DNA of 64,000 bases from Drechmeria coniospora (lineage: Eukaryota; Ascomycota; Sordariomycetes; Hypocreales; Ophiocordycipitaceae), in NCBI RefSeq assembly GCF_001625195.1, contig NC_054389.1, forward strand, positions 1,054,001 through 1,118,000. Direction: 5' to 3'. Position 1 is the first letter of the stretch. Each line of letters opens with the position of its first letter. The notes under the pieces are model-generated. The model had not been told where the DNA came from. It did no database searches and was given only the letters and a program-made list of their open reading frames with translations. A program made the translations under genes and the position numbers. Below, piece by piece: positions 32,287 through 45,300 of this stretch.

Positions 32287-33632
32287 CGGGCTGGCTGGCG
32301 GTCATTGCACGAATGATGATCTGGCTTGAAGGTCAGACAGACCGATACGCGGATACCACCGAGCGCGAGCGGCTCCACTTCCGGTCCGGCCAAGGTGCCA
32401 GCAGCGGTCAGTCCTTGTGGGGGTCAGTCTGCTAAACAGCAGGCCATCCGGTAGCCAAATGACCAGGAAAGGGCAGGGAAAGGTGGTCAAGTGGACAGGG
32501 TTCTGGTGCTTCGACACGATTGCCAGCGGCATGCACCGGAGCGAGTGAGGTTGGCGCCAGTTGGCGAGGCTGGCAACTGTGCTACAGGTTTGGAGCCAGA
32601 GCGAGAGCGAGAGACAATGGCACCGCTACGCATGCCAACGGTGGAACCGATGCGTGATACGCAGAACAGAACCGAAAGCGCGGATAGAGAGACACAGTTC
32701 CTACAAAGGGCGGGACAGAGGGTGCCTTTACCTCGCGAGCGCAACAGCAACCGACGCGGCTACCTACCTGTTGGCCAATGCCGACATGACGGCCGATGGC
32801 ATGGTCTCGACGTTGACCATCTCGCGCACGATGAATGACGCGACCGGTGGCACGATGGATGACACGACAACCGATGCCATCACCGACAGTGACACCAATC
32901 ACCATGGCCGGCGCACCCGCGGCGAGCGATGCGACCATGGTCGTCAAACCATATCCACGTCCGCCGATGGATGCTTTCAAGTCCAAGCGAGCCCTCTCGT
33001 TATTGGCTCGAGCCTCGACGGCGTCACCTGTTGCACTACACGCAGCGGCGGAGAGAGAGAGTTTGTCATGCTCACGACGGGGCTTCCGTTTGGCATGGCG
33101 TTGCGGCAATTTGCTTTCTACCGCGAGCAATTTACAGAGTTTACGCCGCCGCCGCCGACCATTACAGTAGTACTGTTTCGAGGCCCTGCATACCCTGTAC
33201 CTCGGTGCACGTTAGGGGCTATTCCTCGCGAGTCCTGGTGTATCCGCGCTGGCGGGAACCTGCGCTTACGTACCTTTGACAGGCGCCACGCGCCGCTTCG
33301 CTTCACAAGAGCGCGCCACGATCGGTGTGGAACAGACGTGGCTGTGGCACGACGAGAGAGAATCGGACAGTGGCTTTGCCGGAAGGCTGATGCATTGGTG
33401 AGAGAACGCGTGGGCATCGATCGGAATGAACTCCTAACTCGCAGCCACCAACAAGCTCGCTCGTCGCCGTTTGCTTCCACGCCTCGACGAATCGCACCCT
33501 CTCCCTCCCCCCCTCCCCCTGCCCCCGGCTAGCCGAAATATCGAGGCAAATGATGCGTACTATGGACATGGACATGGACATGGACATGAATGGTGGAGCG
33601 CAGCCGCCGAGAGGCGAACGCGGTGCCGAAAC
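32287..33632. other. Convergent intergenic region without a supportable gene
   Basis: These 1.35 kb contain several long frames on both strands (for example 32561-33532 plus and 32582-33130 minus), but they are mutually overlapping, lack domain motifs and show Arg/Ala/Pro composition typical of GC-driven open frames. A GGACAT microsatellite lies at the right end. Confidence 0.5.
33564..33587 (+). repeat. GGACAT hexamer microsatellite
   Basis: Four tandem GGACAT units lie just beyond the 3' end of the minus-strand membrane protein gene. Confidence 0.85.
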
Positions 33633-34608
33633 TCAGCGGAAGATGGTCTGCTTCCAACCCTTCTTACGGCTCGCCTGCCCTTGATCGACCTGCCAGGTAC
33701 GCCACGAGGAGGCGGTGGCGTCCGTCATGGCCGTCGATGCCACCGACAGCTTGCGGAGCCGATGGAGAGGGACCTGACCGGAGGGGTATATGCTCAGTCG
33801 ATCGGGAGCGAGGTGGACAGATGCCATCCTCCCAGAACGGCCGTCGGAAGGGGGCTGCGGGTGGAGGTGCGAACGGGCCTGCGTCGGCTCGGGGACGGCT
33901 CGTGCTTCGAGCCACGGCCGGCTCGGGTTGTCCGAGTAGGCGGCGGTCATGACATCATCGAGGATGCTCGATTGCGTTCGAGGCCACGTCTGGTGCGATG
34001 CCGCCACTTCCTCTGGCGGCGGAGCCGCTTTCTCGGAGTCCATGATGCGCCGCTTCTTTTGTCGACGTCGGCGATGGCAGAGATAGGCAGCGGCGAGGAT
34101 CAAAAGGACGAAGCCTATCCGGCGGTAAGCTCAGTCGAACCCCTCTCGCCTCGGCCACGTCCAGGTACCTACCGAGACAGCCGCCCAGGATGACGATGAC
34201 ATCGACCGCACGGCTTAGTTCGCTCGACTCGCTGCCGGCCGCGATGCCGTCGCCGACGTTGGCCCCGCTCGTTCCCGCCTTGGTGTCTTTGGACTCGTTC
34301 GACTGCCTCGACTGCGCCGTCGGTGTCCGGGAAGGGAAAGGGGAGGCGGATGCGGTGGCGGTCGGGATGCCCTGGCGCGTGGGAAGGTCGGGGGCCACGA
34401 CCAAGGCCTCGGGCAGGGGTGGGACCGACCGAGAAGGATCCGACGGCGACGCCAGTGGCCGCGTGTTGAGGATCTCGGATGGGATGGCGTGAGGCAAGTC
34501 GGAGAACTGCGCCCAATGCTGAGCACTCGTCGCCGCCGCCGCGGGCCTGGTGTTGGCAGGTTGAAGCCCGTCGACGGACGGATTCGTCGTCGTCGTCGGC
34601 CTAGCCAT
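33633..34608 (-). CDS. Single-pass membrane protein of unknown function
   Basis: Exons in transcription order are 34608-34173 and 34114-33633, giving 305 aa. The N-terminal 130 residues are Pro/Ser/Thr/Ala-rich (MARPTTTTNPSVDGLQPANT, later SPFPSRTPTAQSRQ), suiting an extracellular stalk. Splicing the 58-nt intron joins AVDVIVILGGCLG to GFVLLILAAAYLCHRRRRQK, creating one transmembrane helix at about 135-158 with a strongly basic stop-transfer; this is the best evidence for the model. The cytosolic tail is about 145 residues, Pro-rich and basic. No signal peptide is present in this model; the frame is open upstream to an acceptor-like CCCGTCAG at about 34690, so an unseen 5' exon encoding one is possible. 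The function is unknown. Confidence 0.6.
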
Positions 34609-36082
34609 TCTCTTGACCGGCCCATCGTGGGTCGCATGATCCCCTCGATGGTTTGGAGAGCGAATCGCGCCTTGCCGATCCTCTCCTTTCCATGACCTGA
34701 CGGGAGAAGGCAGATGTTAGTGCGGAGCCTCGTCCTGTTTCGATCGGGTTTGAGCCACCTCGGATCCTGCCGCAGTCCCGTTGCCGATATCCTCCGATGT
34801 GGACTCATGATGATGACGAGGCCATCTAGGCCTGCCGCGAAAATGGAAGATGGAGAAGAGAAGGATGGCAGCCTGCTGCGACGACTAGTGGCAACGCGCA
34901 AGTAGACGAGAGCCAAGAAGCATCCCCACGACGGCCGCGTCCTGGGGGCTTATAACAGAATGAGCGCTGTACGGGTGGCCTCGGGGCGCACAGATTCAGA
35001 GTTTGGTGCTGCATTCGGGCCTCATGTGCACTCTGTGCGTTGTTTTGGAATCTCGGTAGAACGAGGCAGGGCCTATCCGTGCCCCGGTCGCGACTTTGGC
35101 ACCGAGCGACGGTTTGACGCAGAGCGCGTTTCAGCATGGCCGATCGATCGGCCATCATAGCGGAGCGGGCCAAGACCAGATTGCAGCGGGGGATGCGGAC
35201 GCCGATGGCGATGGCGATGCCCATGGAACTCACACGAAAGCGCCGCTCGGGCTTTGGCTCGGCCGTACTCGCACCTTGGATGCCCATTCCTCTTGCTCCG
35301 AGTGCCTAGTGCGGCGAGGAGGTTGGTTGGAGTCGCGAGTGTCGACGAAGCGGCGCCCAGCACCCGCCATGCGGCAGTGGTCTATCCGTACAGTAGGACG
35401 GCATGCACCGATGGTACTTGCACATACTCTGTACGGAGTGCAAGTATTATTAGTATACATGATGCACGTGTGCATGGATCATAGCACTCCGTAACCCTGC
35501 GCGTGTTTGTCGCCATTCCAAGCGCAACCTTGACAGTGGTGATGAAGTGGACGACGAGGCATCTCCTCGTACTCTGTACAGTGCGCAGTTCTTTACAGTA
35601 CACTTGAAAGTACCAGTAAGGGTGAGTACTGTAATTTACTGCGAGGTCTTGTCTCGCACAACGACGTACAGTAATAACATGTACTTGCGGTACAGTGGCG
35701 GGCAAAAAGGATTTATGCCACCAAATGCAAAAGTCACCTTTTTTGCCTCTACCGTGAGGAAGATAATACTTGATGGGCGATGAAGCGTACATGTATTTCC
35801 ACATCCTGTACTCCGTTCGGGCTGCGACTAGGTGCACATGTACACTGTCCAGCCGAGTTCATGCACGCATACTGTAATGTAGGTGTACTGTAATGTAGGT
35901 GTACAAGTAAATACTTGTACTTGATACTTGCTGTACATCTGCCTAGCACGCACGAGCTGAGGACGTCAACTGCTTGGGTTGGTAACGCGGTTACGGACCG
36001 CGTAAGTACTCTGCATTACAGTGGTTGTCTACGGAGTAATCACTTAGGTACTAGGTACTAGGTAAGTAGGTAGTTTTAATAC

Positions 36083-36178
36083 CTGCAAGGATTAGTACCT
36101 AATGGTGTTTGTGAGATATTCTAGCTGTTAACTGCAAGGATTAGAACCTAATGGTGTTTGTGACATGTTCTGGTTGTG
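36083..36178. repeat. 49-bp direct repeat, two copies
   Basis: CTGCAAGGATTAG(T/A)ACC followed by TAATGGTGTTTGTGA occurs at 36083 and again at 36132. The copies differ at a few bases and are embedded in a GTAC-word block. Confidence 0.85.
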
Positions 36179-36640
36179 CTTTCTTAGAACTACTAGGTAC
36201 TAGGTACTTACTGTACTGCAAGTAAGTACTCTGTACTGTACGGAGTACATGCACATACTGTACTCAAAGAAGTACTTACATACGGAGTACCAAGTACCAC
36301 AACTACTGTACTTGCAGTACTTACCGAAGTAAAGGAACCCAGCTAGAGACTGCCGAGTATTAGTCACGGTACAAGTACATGTACAGAACACTTAGTACGA
36401 GTACGTACGGAGTGGTTGTACCTTAGGTACTGTGCGGAGTGCTTGAAGCACAACTACAGCACAACTAAAGTACCTATACTATACTGTACTTGTACAAGTA
36501 CGTGCCCGGCACGAACCACAATACCGGCAGACCAAGGTCAACTGCCGGCCCCCACCCTGCGAAACCCCAGAGTCGCGTTGTCGTTTCCCCTAGAGCACGT
36601 CCATGTACATGTACATGTGCTCCGCAACAGGACGAAGTAC

Positions 36641-36843
36641 TTACTGTACAGTACACCTACGAGCTACGGCACATTCTTGTAGCACATGTGTGTGTACAGT
36701 ACAGTAATTACTGTACAGTACACCTACGAGCTACGGCACATTCTTGTAGCACATGTGTGTGTACAGTACAGTAATTACTGTACAGTACACCTACGAGTTA
36801 CGGCACATTCTTGTAGCCCATGTGTACAGTACAGTAATTACTG
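36641..36843. repeat. 67-bp tandem repeat, three copies, with palindromic junctions
   Basis: Units begin at equivalent positions 36654, 36721 and 36788 (CACCTACGAG), a constant 67-bp period. Copies 1 and 2 are almost identical; copy 3 has a few changes and a short deletion. Each junction contains the 18-bp perfect palindrome GTACAGTAATTACTGTAC. Confidence 0.92.
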
Positions 36844-37898
36844 TGCTTGTACATGTACTTACATGGCCATGCCTGCACAAAGGTACAAGTGGCACGTAAG
36901 CACTCGCGGCACCACCACGAACGGCCACTAACCACGTGCCGTAATTACTCCGTACCTTCATCATCACATGTACGTACATGGGCATCCTTTTCTACTCCTG
37001 CATCACGCATGATGTGATATCACGCATCCAAACTCTTTCCAAAACCGGCGCCCAGCCGCCTCCGTCGACGACTGCACATTCACGCGTCCGAGGCACTCCG
37101 TGCTGCTGGGAATTAGCCCCATCAACCGCCACCCACCGTCTGCCCTCCGAATGCTGCTGCCTCTGCTACCTTGCCCGCCAAGGTGGGAGCTAAACTAGGG
37201 CTTCGAGATGGCGGTGGCACGATCACCTCCAGCTCCGGCCACCGCACCGGCCGAGAGGGAAGCTCGAGCTCGACACCACTTCGCCTTGCCGCTTCGGTCG
37301 ATACCCGTCCGATAGCACCCCGTCGGCTGGCGCCGATTCGTCCGCGTCTGATGACACGTAGCCGTCACTAACGCTTCGAGGCTTAGGCTCGCACTCTAAA
37401 TCCAGAGGCCACGGTATTATTGCCTCCAAGAACGTGAATCGCGAGCTTCGACGGACTCTCCGTATGTCAAACTATCAGTTGACTAACCGTCAGCCTTCAC
37501 CGGCCCTCGGCCGCCTTCACAAGATGCCGGCCCTCCCACGTTGGCTCAGCTGCATGGGCCGCACGCGCCGCAGGCTTCCCTCTCGCCTCCTCCCACCCAT
37601 GTGCTTACATATCGACGGGCACCCGGCGATGCGAAGACGAGACTCGAGCAAGATTCAAGAGGCTCTCCATCCTTGAGCGACACTCCGGCCGCCGACGACG
37701 CCCGCCCTTGCCCCTGTGCGATGCTCCCCGCCTCCTCGTAACCGTTGCGTGTCCAGTTCAGCAGCCGGCGGTTCCGCACGACGCGCAGGCAGCCAGCGAC
37801 GGCCCTCCCCATCACCGGCGCCGGAAACGCTTCGCGGCCTCTCCCGGCCTCGGTCGACCACCGGGACGACGAGGACGACGTGCTTGCGAGGAGGAGCC

Positions 37899-39359
37899 AT
37901 GGGCGGCTTCGTTCTCGAGACCATTCTGCTGCTCCTCACGCCCCTGGCCGCCGCAAGCGAGCCCGAGGCCGACGCCCACCATGACGCCGTCCACGGCAAG
38001 GTCGAGATGGCGTACGGAGGAGCGGGCCTCGCGGCCACCTTCATGAACAGCTCCTCGGCCGGGTCCGGGGACCTGCGGGCACGCGATGTGCTCCTACGCG
38101 GTCGGCAGCAATGCCAATCAGGTTCGAATTACTGCGCGGGTACGTCGCCGACCTGGTCTATCCCCCTCCCACCTTGACCCTGCTCCACCTCGCTCTTGCT
38201 CTCCCTTTTGCCATCGGCTGACGAGGAACGAACGCTTGAAGACTTTGGCAAATGCTGCGACGAGACCACTTCCTGCTGCCAGCACGGCTACTGCCTCAAG
38301 AAGGGCGCCGCCTGTTGTCCGAGCGGTGCCTGTCCGGCCGGCTCCCAATGCTGCGGAGACTCGCACTGCTATCCGGACGGGGGAGACTGCTGCCCCGACG
38401 GGACCAACTGCGAGGCCGGCAACCGCTGCTACACGATCCCTTCGGCCGGAGGGAAGCCCATGTGCTGCACCGACGAGACGTGCACGGCACACGTCTCGAA
38501 CGGCACCACCTTTCTCGGTTCCACCAAAACGCTGACACCGACGCAAAAGTCGAGGATGGTGCCCAAGACGACATCGTCGGCGCTCATCACCGGCGATGCG
38601 GCGACCACTCGAGCCGAGAGCACGCCGGCCGCTAAAACCCCCGAGCCCGCCTCCGCTTCGCCCCCCTCCACCACCACCAATAACACCACCATCACCACCG
38701 CCACCACCACCTCCTCCTCCTCCTCCTCCGAGCCGACCTCGGCGGAGCCCGATTCGGAATCGACCTCGGCGGCCGTCGAGGAAGCTGCGACGCCCTCTGC
38801 GTTGGCCTCGGTCTCGGCATCCGTGACGTCGCCCAAGGATCGGTCGACGGCGACGCCCAAAGCCAAAGCCAAAGCCAAGGAAAACGACGGCGGCATGAGC
38901 ATGGGGACCATCGTCGGGGCCATCGTCGGCGGTGTCGCGGTGCTCGTCGCCGTCGTCGCCATCATCGTCGCACTCTGTCTCCGCAGACGATCGAAGAGGA
39001 AGAAGGAGGCCGAGGGGCAGAGCGCGGACACGAAGTCGGCCATGAGCTCCGTCTCGCAGGGGCTTCGGCCTGACTCGGTCGGCAGCAACAGCTTCCTCGA
39101 TCACGACCTAAACCTGCCCCAGCTGGAGAGCTTCTACACCGGCAGACCACCGGCGCCGAACGCGTACGCGACGACGCGAGAAGGGTCCGTCTGGAGCGAA
39201 TCAGGCGTCTCGGCCGTCCTCACCTCGCGCTCGGTGTCGCCGATGCCTGGTGCTCGCACGCAGCCGCCGAAAGTCCGAACGTACCCGCTGAGACAGCTGC
39301 CGTACATTCCCGGACCCGAGTTCATGTCCCTCAGCGACCTCACTCGAATGGAATTCTAG
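37899..39359 (+). CDS. Secreted-N-terminus, cysteine-rich single-pass surface protein
   Basis: Exons 37899-38139 and 38242-39359 give 452 aa. Residues 1-20 are a signal peptide (MGGFVLETILLLLTPLAAAS). A cysteine-rich ectodomain (about residues 72-160) has many CC pairs: GKCCDETTSCCQHGYC, AACCPSGACPAGSQCCG, GDCCPDGTNCEAGNRC; the CC-P-G spacing is reminiscent of granulin-like modules, which is inference only. A Ser/Thr/Ala-rich stalk (about 170-295) should be O-glycosylated. One transmembrane helix (TIVGAIVGGVAVLVAVVAII, about 302-325) is followed by RRRSKRKK and a cytosolic tail of about 120 residues ending DLTRMEF. The 102-nt intron is needed to join QSGSNYCAG to DFGKCCDE. The layout suits a wall sensor or receptor; no partner is known. 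Confidence 0.85.
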
Positions 39360-42300
39360 ACATTGTTTCGCCTCTCGAGCGCCTTTGACGTCCCCCGATG
39401 GACAGACACGGCATCGACTTTTTTTTCTTTCCTTTTTGCTCAAGGACAGGGGGCATACTCGACCACACAAGGACGACGAGATGCAGACGTCAGAAGCGGC
39501 ACAGCGTGGGATGGGCAGTCGAGGGAAGCGACGGGTACACGGATGCAGCATTTACGTATTATTACCGGTCACCATAAAACCATCATGATCAGCTTGGCAG
39601 CCGTTTGCGCTGCCGCATCATTTCCATTGCTCGCCTCACGGATCCACGTGCCTGCCGTGTTCGCCCTGCCGCGTTCGTCGCGGCTCATGAAGCATGATGG
39701 TAGCGGTTCATTTTACTTTGCCCTGACACGGAGAGCTGACATGTGCGGCGAGCGGGTGCTGGAGATGGATTGTTACCGACGCCGACAACAAGCATGATCC
39801 ACGGCGAGCGCAGCCGTCTGCCGACGACAAGACGGCCGACGCGACAAGGGGTCATGATGGGCATCCAATAGTCGAGTGCTGCCGCTCCCGTGGCCTGATG
39901 CCGAGAACCGGTCGCATGGATGGAGCCTGGTGCACCAATTTCCTGGCCCGTCCGACGACTATCCTGGGTGGCAGCAGGCCGTCACCGGCACGTGTCCCGT
40001 CGGACGGCCACGGGGCGAGGAGGACGGCTCGAGCATCCGGCACGCTGGACGTGCACCGAGTTGCGCCCCGTCCTTTGGCAAGTTTCGAGTCAAAGCGGGC
40101 AAGGCACGGCACTCGGAGTCGGCAGACGGCAGAGACTGGCATGAGGGTGAGGGAGAAGGGGTAATTATGGTACCGACGATGCACTGCGAACTGCGTGTCG
40201 TGTCAGTGTACGGAGCACATGTGATGGCGAATGAAAATAGTAATAGCACACGGAGGACTGCACATGCACGTGTGTTAATGCATGCATGCAAGTGTACTCC
40301 GTACTGCATGTGTCAGTACAACTACAGTATGTAACTGCACATTTGCCTGCATACTGTGCTTATTAGGGGGCGGATGCAGTTGTAGTTGGTACTTACATGC
40401 ATGTACTGTAAGTACTGTACCTATTAAGTACGGAGTACGGAGTACTCATGAATGAAAAGGATCACAGCACATGCACCTGAAGCACATGCACCTGCAGCAC
40501 AAGTACATGCAGTGCACCCGCTGTAATTTACAATTCTAGGTACTAGACCTACTACCTAGCGCCCAGTACAGAGTACCCCGTACTAATCGACAGTAGTAGT
40601 TGTTCCAAAGTACGGCGCCTACAGTACAGTCCTTGTATGCTATTCGCAACTGGTCCTCCGTACTGCGCTCCGTATTGTCGTGTGCAGCCTGGTATCCGCT
40701 GCTACTACTTATAGGAGTGTACGGAGTACGGAGTAGCAGCTTCAATATAGCAGCGAATGGTGAAATACTTGGTGCAAGTGTGTTCCTCTGCGAGTTTGCT
40801 TCCCAATGCTCCTACAGCGGAACAAGTAACCGGAACGGAGTACCAACTGCTACCATCAGCTGGTAATCGAGTACATACAACTGCTGTACATGTACTTCAC
40901 TGCAGTACTGCAATGATAATGTACTTACGTACACCAACCGATACGGTGTATTGCATACTTGGCATAAGTACTAATAGTGGCAGCAAGAGTGCACTGTACT
41001 GTATGCAAGAGTGCATGTAAGAGGCATGTATGTACGTATGGGGGAGGCGAATATGGATGAGCGAGCACAGTGTTGGCCACCAAGTCTGGTGTATTGCCCG
41101 CTTAGGCGCATGCTTCCCTCGGCAGATTGCCACGCACACCTGTCAACATGCTCGTTTCGTCATTTTCCACGTCGTCACCATTCCCTCCAAGGATGAGCGA
41201 CGGAGAGCGATGGCGAGGGCACCCATGACCGCTTCGTCATCCACCCTTGCCAGCTCGCTTTCAGCTTGCCTTCGAGTCGTGTCGAGTCGGCTGTCGCTGC
41301 CCCGTTTGCCGCCTCGCTCGACAACCACGGCATGGTATCCGCCTTGTCCGTTCGATGTGCCTGTGGAATGCTTCCAATGCAGTCAGATCACACCACTTCT
41401 ACCTGACCCGTCACATGTCGTCTTGTTCCGTCTAACAAAGGCCATACGATGGCCAATGCAGCCTCCCTCGTTCCCCGCCGGCACCGTCCGCGGTGCGTCT
41501 GCTCGTGCGATATAACAGGCAGCACGCCGCGCAACATGGTGACCATGGCATCCCGTCGACGAGAAGACTTTGATCACGCAAACTCATCACACTCACGGGC
41601 CCGACCATCCGTCTCCCCATCACCTCGATCCTCCCTCTCTTCGCCTTCAGGCTGAAGGATGCCTGCTCGGGGGCTGGCCTGCGCCGTCCGAAAATCAATC
41701 GGCTCGTTCCCGGCTCGGCCGACGAGAGCCAAGCCGGTCGGAGGACCGTGTCGCCGGACCTTTGCGAAGACTGCTCCCCACACGCTTGGCGAGGTTGGCG
41801 ACGAACCCCTGCGCTCGAGAGAACAGAGCGGACGATTCGCCGCGTGTACGGACGTGAACCCGAACTTGCATGGGTTCCATGATGGGCTCCGCCGCGCACG
41901 TGCAAAGGCCGGGTAGCGAAAGGCGTGTATACTCATGCGTGCATGTGCAGCATGCGTACGAGCGCAGCACGCGTACGAGCGCAGCACGTCGACGCCTGGG
42001 CACACGGCACACCTGCCACGACGGAGAACGCTGTGGTTGGTTGTCGAGCGACGACGGCGACGGGAGTGGACGGGCCAACTTTCGACAAACAGCACCTGCA
42101 ACGGCGTCGCGGCGACGCAACTACGGTACTTGCGTGCACGCACTCTTCGACGCTAGAAAGAGGCCCCCTTTTCCACGACGAGGCTGGCTGGCCTGTCTTG
42201 TCTTGGCTTGCCCCGGCTTGGCTTGTCTTGCCTCGACGATGCGATAGCCTCGGTCATGATCCCTGCCGAGGGCGTCATCGTGTCGCGGGCACGAGTCACG

Positions 42301-45300
42301 GCTGAGGACGCCACAATATTCGGCCCCATGGGAGTCCGCGGCCCATGGATGCGGGGATGCCTTCCGGCTGGTCGGTCGTCTGAGGCGGCATCGAGACGGC
42401 CGGCCGACGCATGGCCTTTGGCACATGTATCAGCACCCAAGCGCCCAAGGACTTGCTAGTGCTCCGCCCGTCGCGACAGTCCATCTCGGCCCCGTCGGAC
42501 CGGAGACCGGGCCAGCATCCAAGCTCACCCAAGTACTTGATCATTACTTGCTCGCACACGGCACGCGGCCATTGGCACTGCACATGTATGCGGTGCCGAT
42601 ACTGCACTTGCCAGTGCATGTGCAGCACAGCTGCGACCTGCAGCAGGTACAAAAGTACATGCCGACCCCCAAGCAACCCCGGGGCGGCTGAGACGGGATG
42701 CCGGATACAGGCCCGGCACGCCTTCTCGTGCACTACTGTTTCCAATCCGACCTCTCCGGCGAATGGCGATGGAAGGTGCAACAGGCAGGCCGGTCGCAAG
42801 AAGCAACGGCCGCGGCTGAAGTGCTCGCGCCCGCCACCAGCGGATGCCGAGACGCGATGCGAGACGTGTGAAGCTCAAATGCGCTCGATCCGTCCGCCGA
42901 GCGAGCTCGTCGCCTTCCCTCCCGTGGCCCTGGGCAGTGGGAGGATGGGAGGAATAGCTCGGCGAGGCTGGCGGACAGCATAGCCGTGTGCGTCTGTCCG
43001 TCGGCGCACTCGATGTCTTCCCAGCAGACATCCTTTTTCGCGTCGGTCGGTACGGGGGTACCGTGGGCGAACATGCAAACAGAAGTTGCAGTCCGCCTAC
43101 GCCATCGCTTGTCGGTGCTCGTCTATGGTGCTCGTCTATGCTGTACGGCACGGCATTCGGACGAGCAGACGCTGCAGGTGACCGCTGCGCGAGAACGCCG
43201 CACAATGTACGAGCACGCCGCACGGCACGTCCACCATGGTCGCCATCGCATGGGAACCATGTGGCAAAAGCTGCAATTGACATGTCACCGTCACAGCTCG
43301 AGATGCCGACGCCGTCGCTGCACCATGCATGCATCCGAGACGAGACGACAGGAAGCACGTCGATGGGATCGGCCTGCTCGGCCATGCACATGCACATGCA
43401 GGCATGTCGATGTACAAGCACCGTAATGCTCCGTACTTGCCGTGCCTATACACCCAAGGATCTACTTACTGTACCAGTGCGTCCTTCGGTACAGGCAAGT
43501 ACTGTACTTGCCTGCGCAGCAGCGGCATGATGCGAGGCATGCGACCTTGGGCCGACCAACTCGACGAAGCGAGCCCCTTTTACCGGCCCCCCTTTGTCGA
43601 AGCAACCGGGCGGCACACAGGGCTGAGAACAAGCGCGGATCGGATGGAGCCTGCTAGGCTGGCCGCGGCGCGGCGTTGAGAGTACGGCAGCAAAGAAAAA
43701 CAAACAAAATACAAACCGAAAGCGAAACCCCCTTCGGGCGGAAGTGGAAGAGGGCCATGAAGGCCGCTTTCTGGCCGTCCCCTTCTCTTGACCTTGACTG
43801 ATGGTAGCGCATGCGGCCGGCCAGCGAGCCAACCAACCGGCGTCGTGCCTCGGCCGCAGGATGCATGCAGGAAGCAGGAAGAAAGAAGCAACGGTGGCAT
43901 GGCATGGCGGCTCGGCTTGGTTGCCTTTGTCCGCCTTGACTGTCCGTACTGTGCACGCAAGTATTATTACTTGCCTTGCCTGCATGCAGACGCAGACCAA
44001 ACAACAGGCTACCTACAGGACAACGTACAACTGCAGCGCGACAGGGTGCTCGTGCACGTACTGACTTGCATTCAAGTATGTTCATGTAAGTACTTGCTTA
44101 CTGTACTTGCTGAACTGTTACGGCAACACACCATCAGGGGTACGGACGAGGGTCCTCTGTAAGTAAGTAAGTACTTACTTTCATGTAAGTATCCGTATAC
44201 TTGCGAGTATTTACTGTGCAACTATTATTGTACAGCATTACTACTCCGTAACGTTGTAATACTCACCTGCACCAGTGCTGCTTGGAGTCCAAGGCTCCGT
44301 CCCGCAAGAACAGCGCAGAACCTAACCAAGTCGTTACCCACGCCATCTGTTCCCTCGAGTCAGAAATGTTCCGGACGCGAAACAAATCCCGGTCCAGCGC
44401 CGTCGTTGGCATGCGAGCGACGGGGGAGAAGAGACTTTCGCCGGCTTTCCATGCACCTTCTGCGACGGAAATTCGTGGAACAGACGAGCGAATACGGGGA
44501 ACGAACGCGATATTACTTCTGAGTCACACCTTTGCATGACGGCTAGATTTTTTGGCCTCCACGAAAGATCCCTGCCTACGAACGAGGTACTCCGTCTCCG
44601 TACGGAGCAACCGTACGGGGGCATGAGGTAATAATAACCCGTCGCTGGTATTACCTCTCGTGTACCACTACGGAGTAATTACATGTACGCAGTTCTTTGC
44701 GAGCATGGAGTACAGGCGCTGTACCTGCGGGAGCAAAAAAGCAACTCTTGGCCACTAACAACCAACCCATGACAACTTTCGGGCGCCAGACGACGCAGGG
44801 GTCTTGCTAATAATTAGTGCCCTTCCTTTGACGCGGCGTTTCCGTCTTGGCCGTACTTTTTTGTGTCCACAAGTCGGCCACTTGCAAGAGAACGATGGGA
44901 CATCTCGCAGACGGCTACGGAGTGCAGAGCAAATGAATGAGCGAAACAGGGCCGACGCGGGAGGGCACATGCAGAGGCTCAATTTGCTTGCTCATTTCAA
45001 CTCCGCTGCGGAGAGGATGTTGAGATATAGGTATCGCATGACTGCTCATGGGTGAGTGAGGAGCATGCACTCCGCCTACTTACGTGAGAGAACGAGCAAG
45101 TACTCGCATTTAATTAGAACTCCCTTCGCACTCCATACTTACTCCGTATAAGAAAGTACGGAGTACAAGTACGGAGTACTGTACTCTAATATTCATAAGT
45201 GCACAAGCACATGTACGGAGTTCTCCGTACCTACTGTACTTACAGTACTTACTTGGGGGTATAGTAGTTGTGCAACTACTTACATGTACTGTACATGAAG

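Larger units (their letters stand above)
34609..37898. other. Large divergent intergenic region rich in GTAC words and tandem repeats
   Basis: No gene is supported in 3.3 kb. The left part (34609-35380) is GC-rich with overlapping open frames and could include an unrecognised 5' exon of the minus-strand membrane protein. GTAC-word blocks span about 35385-35660, 35780-36500 and 36590-36980. Within them are a 49-bp direct repeat and a 67-bp triplicate. From 37000 to 37898 the sequence is GC-rich again and should contain the promoter of the cysteine-rich protein gene. Confidence 0.55.

Noticed and set aside
32561..33532. 323-codon plus frame and overlapping 182-codon minus frame
   Set aside because: No motifs, biased composition, conflicting strands and no splice support; probably 3' intergenic DNA.
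42525..43421. 298-codon minus-strand frame in the gene-poor region
   Set aside because: Arg/Ala/Pro/Ser-rich, contains Met/Cys/His runs from GCATGC-like repeats, and several equally long frames overlap it on the other strand.
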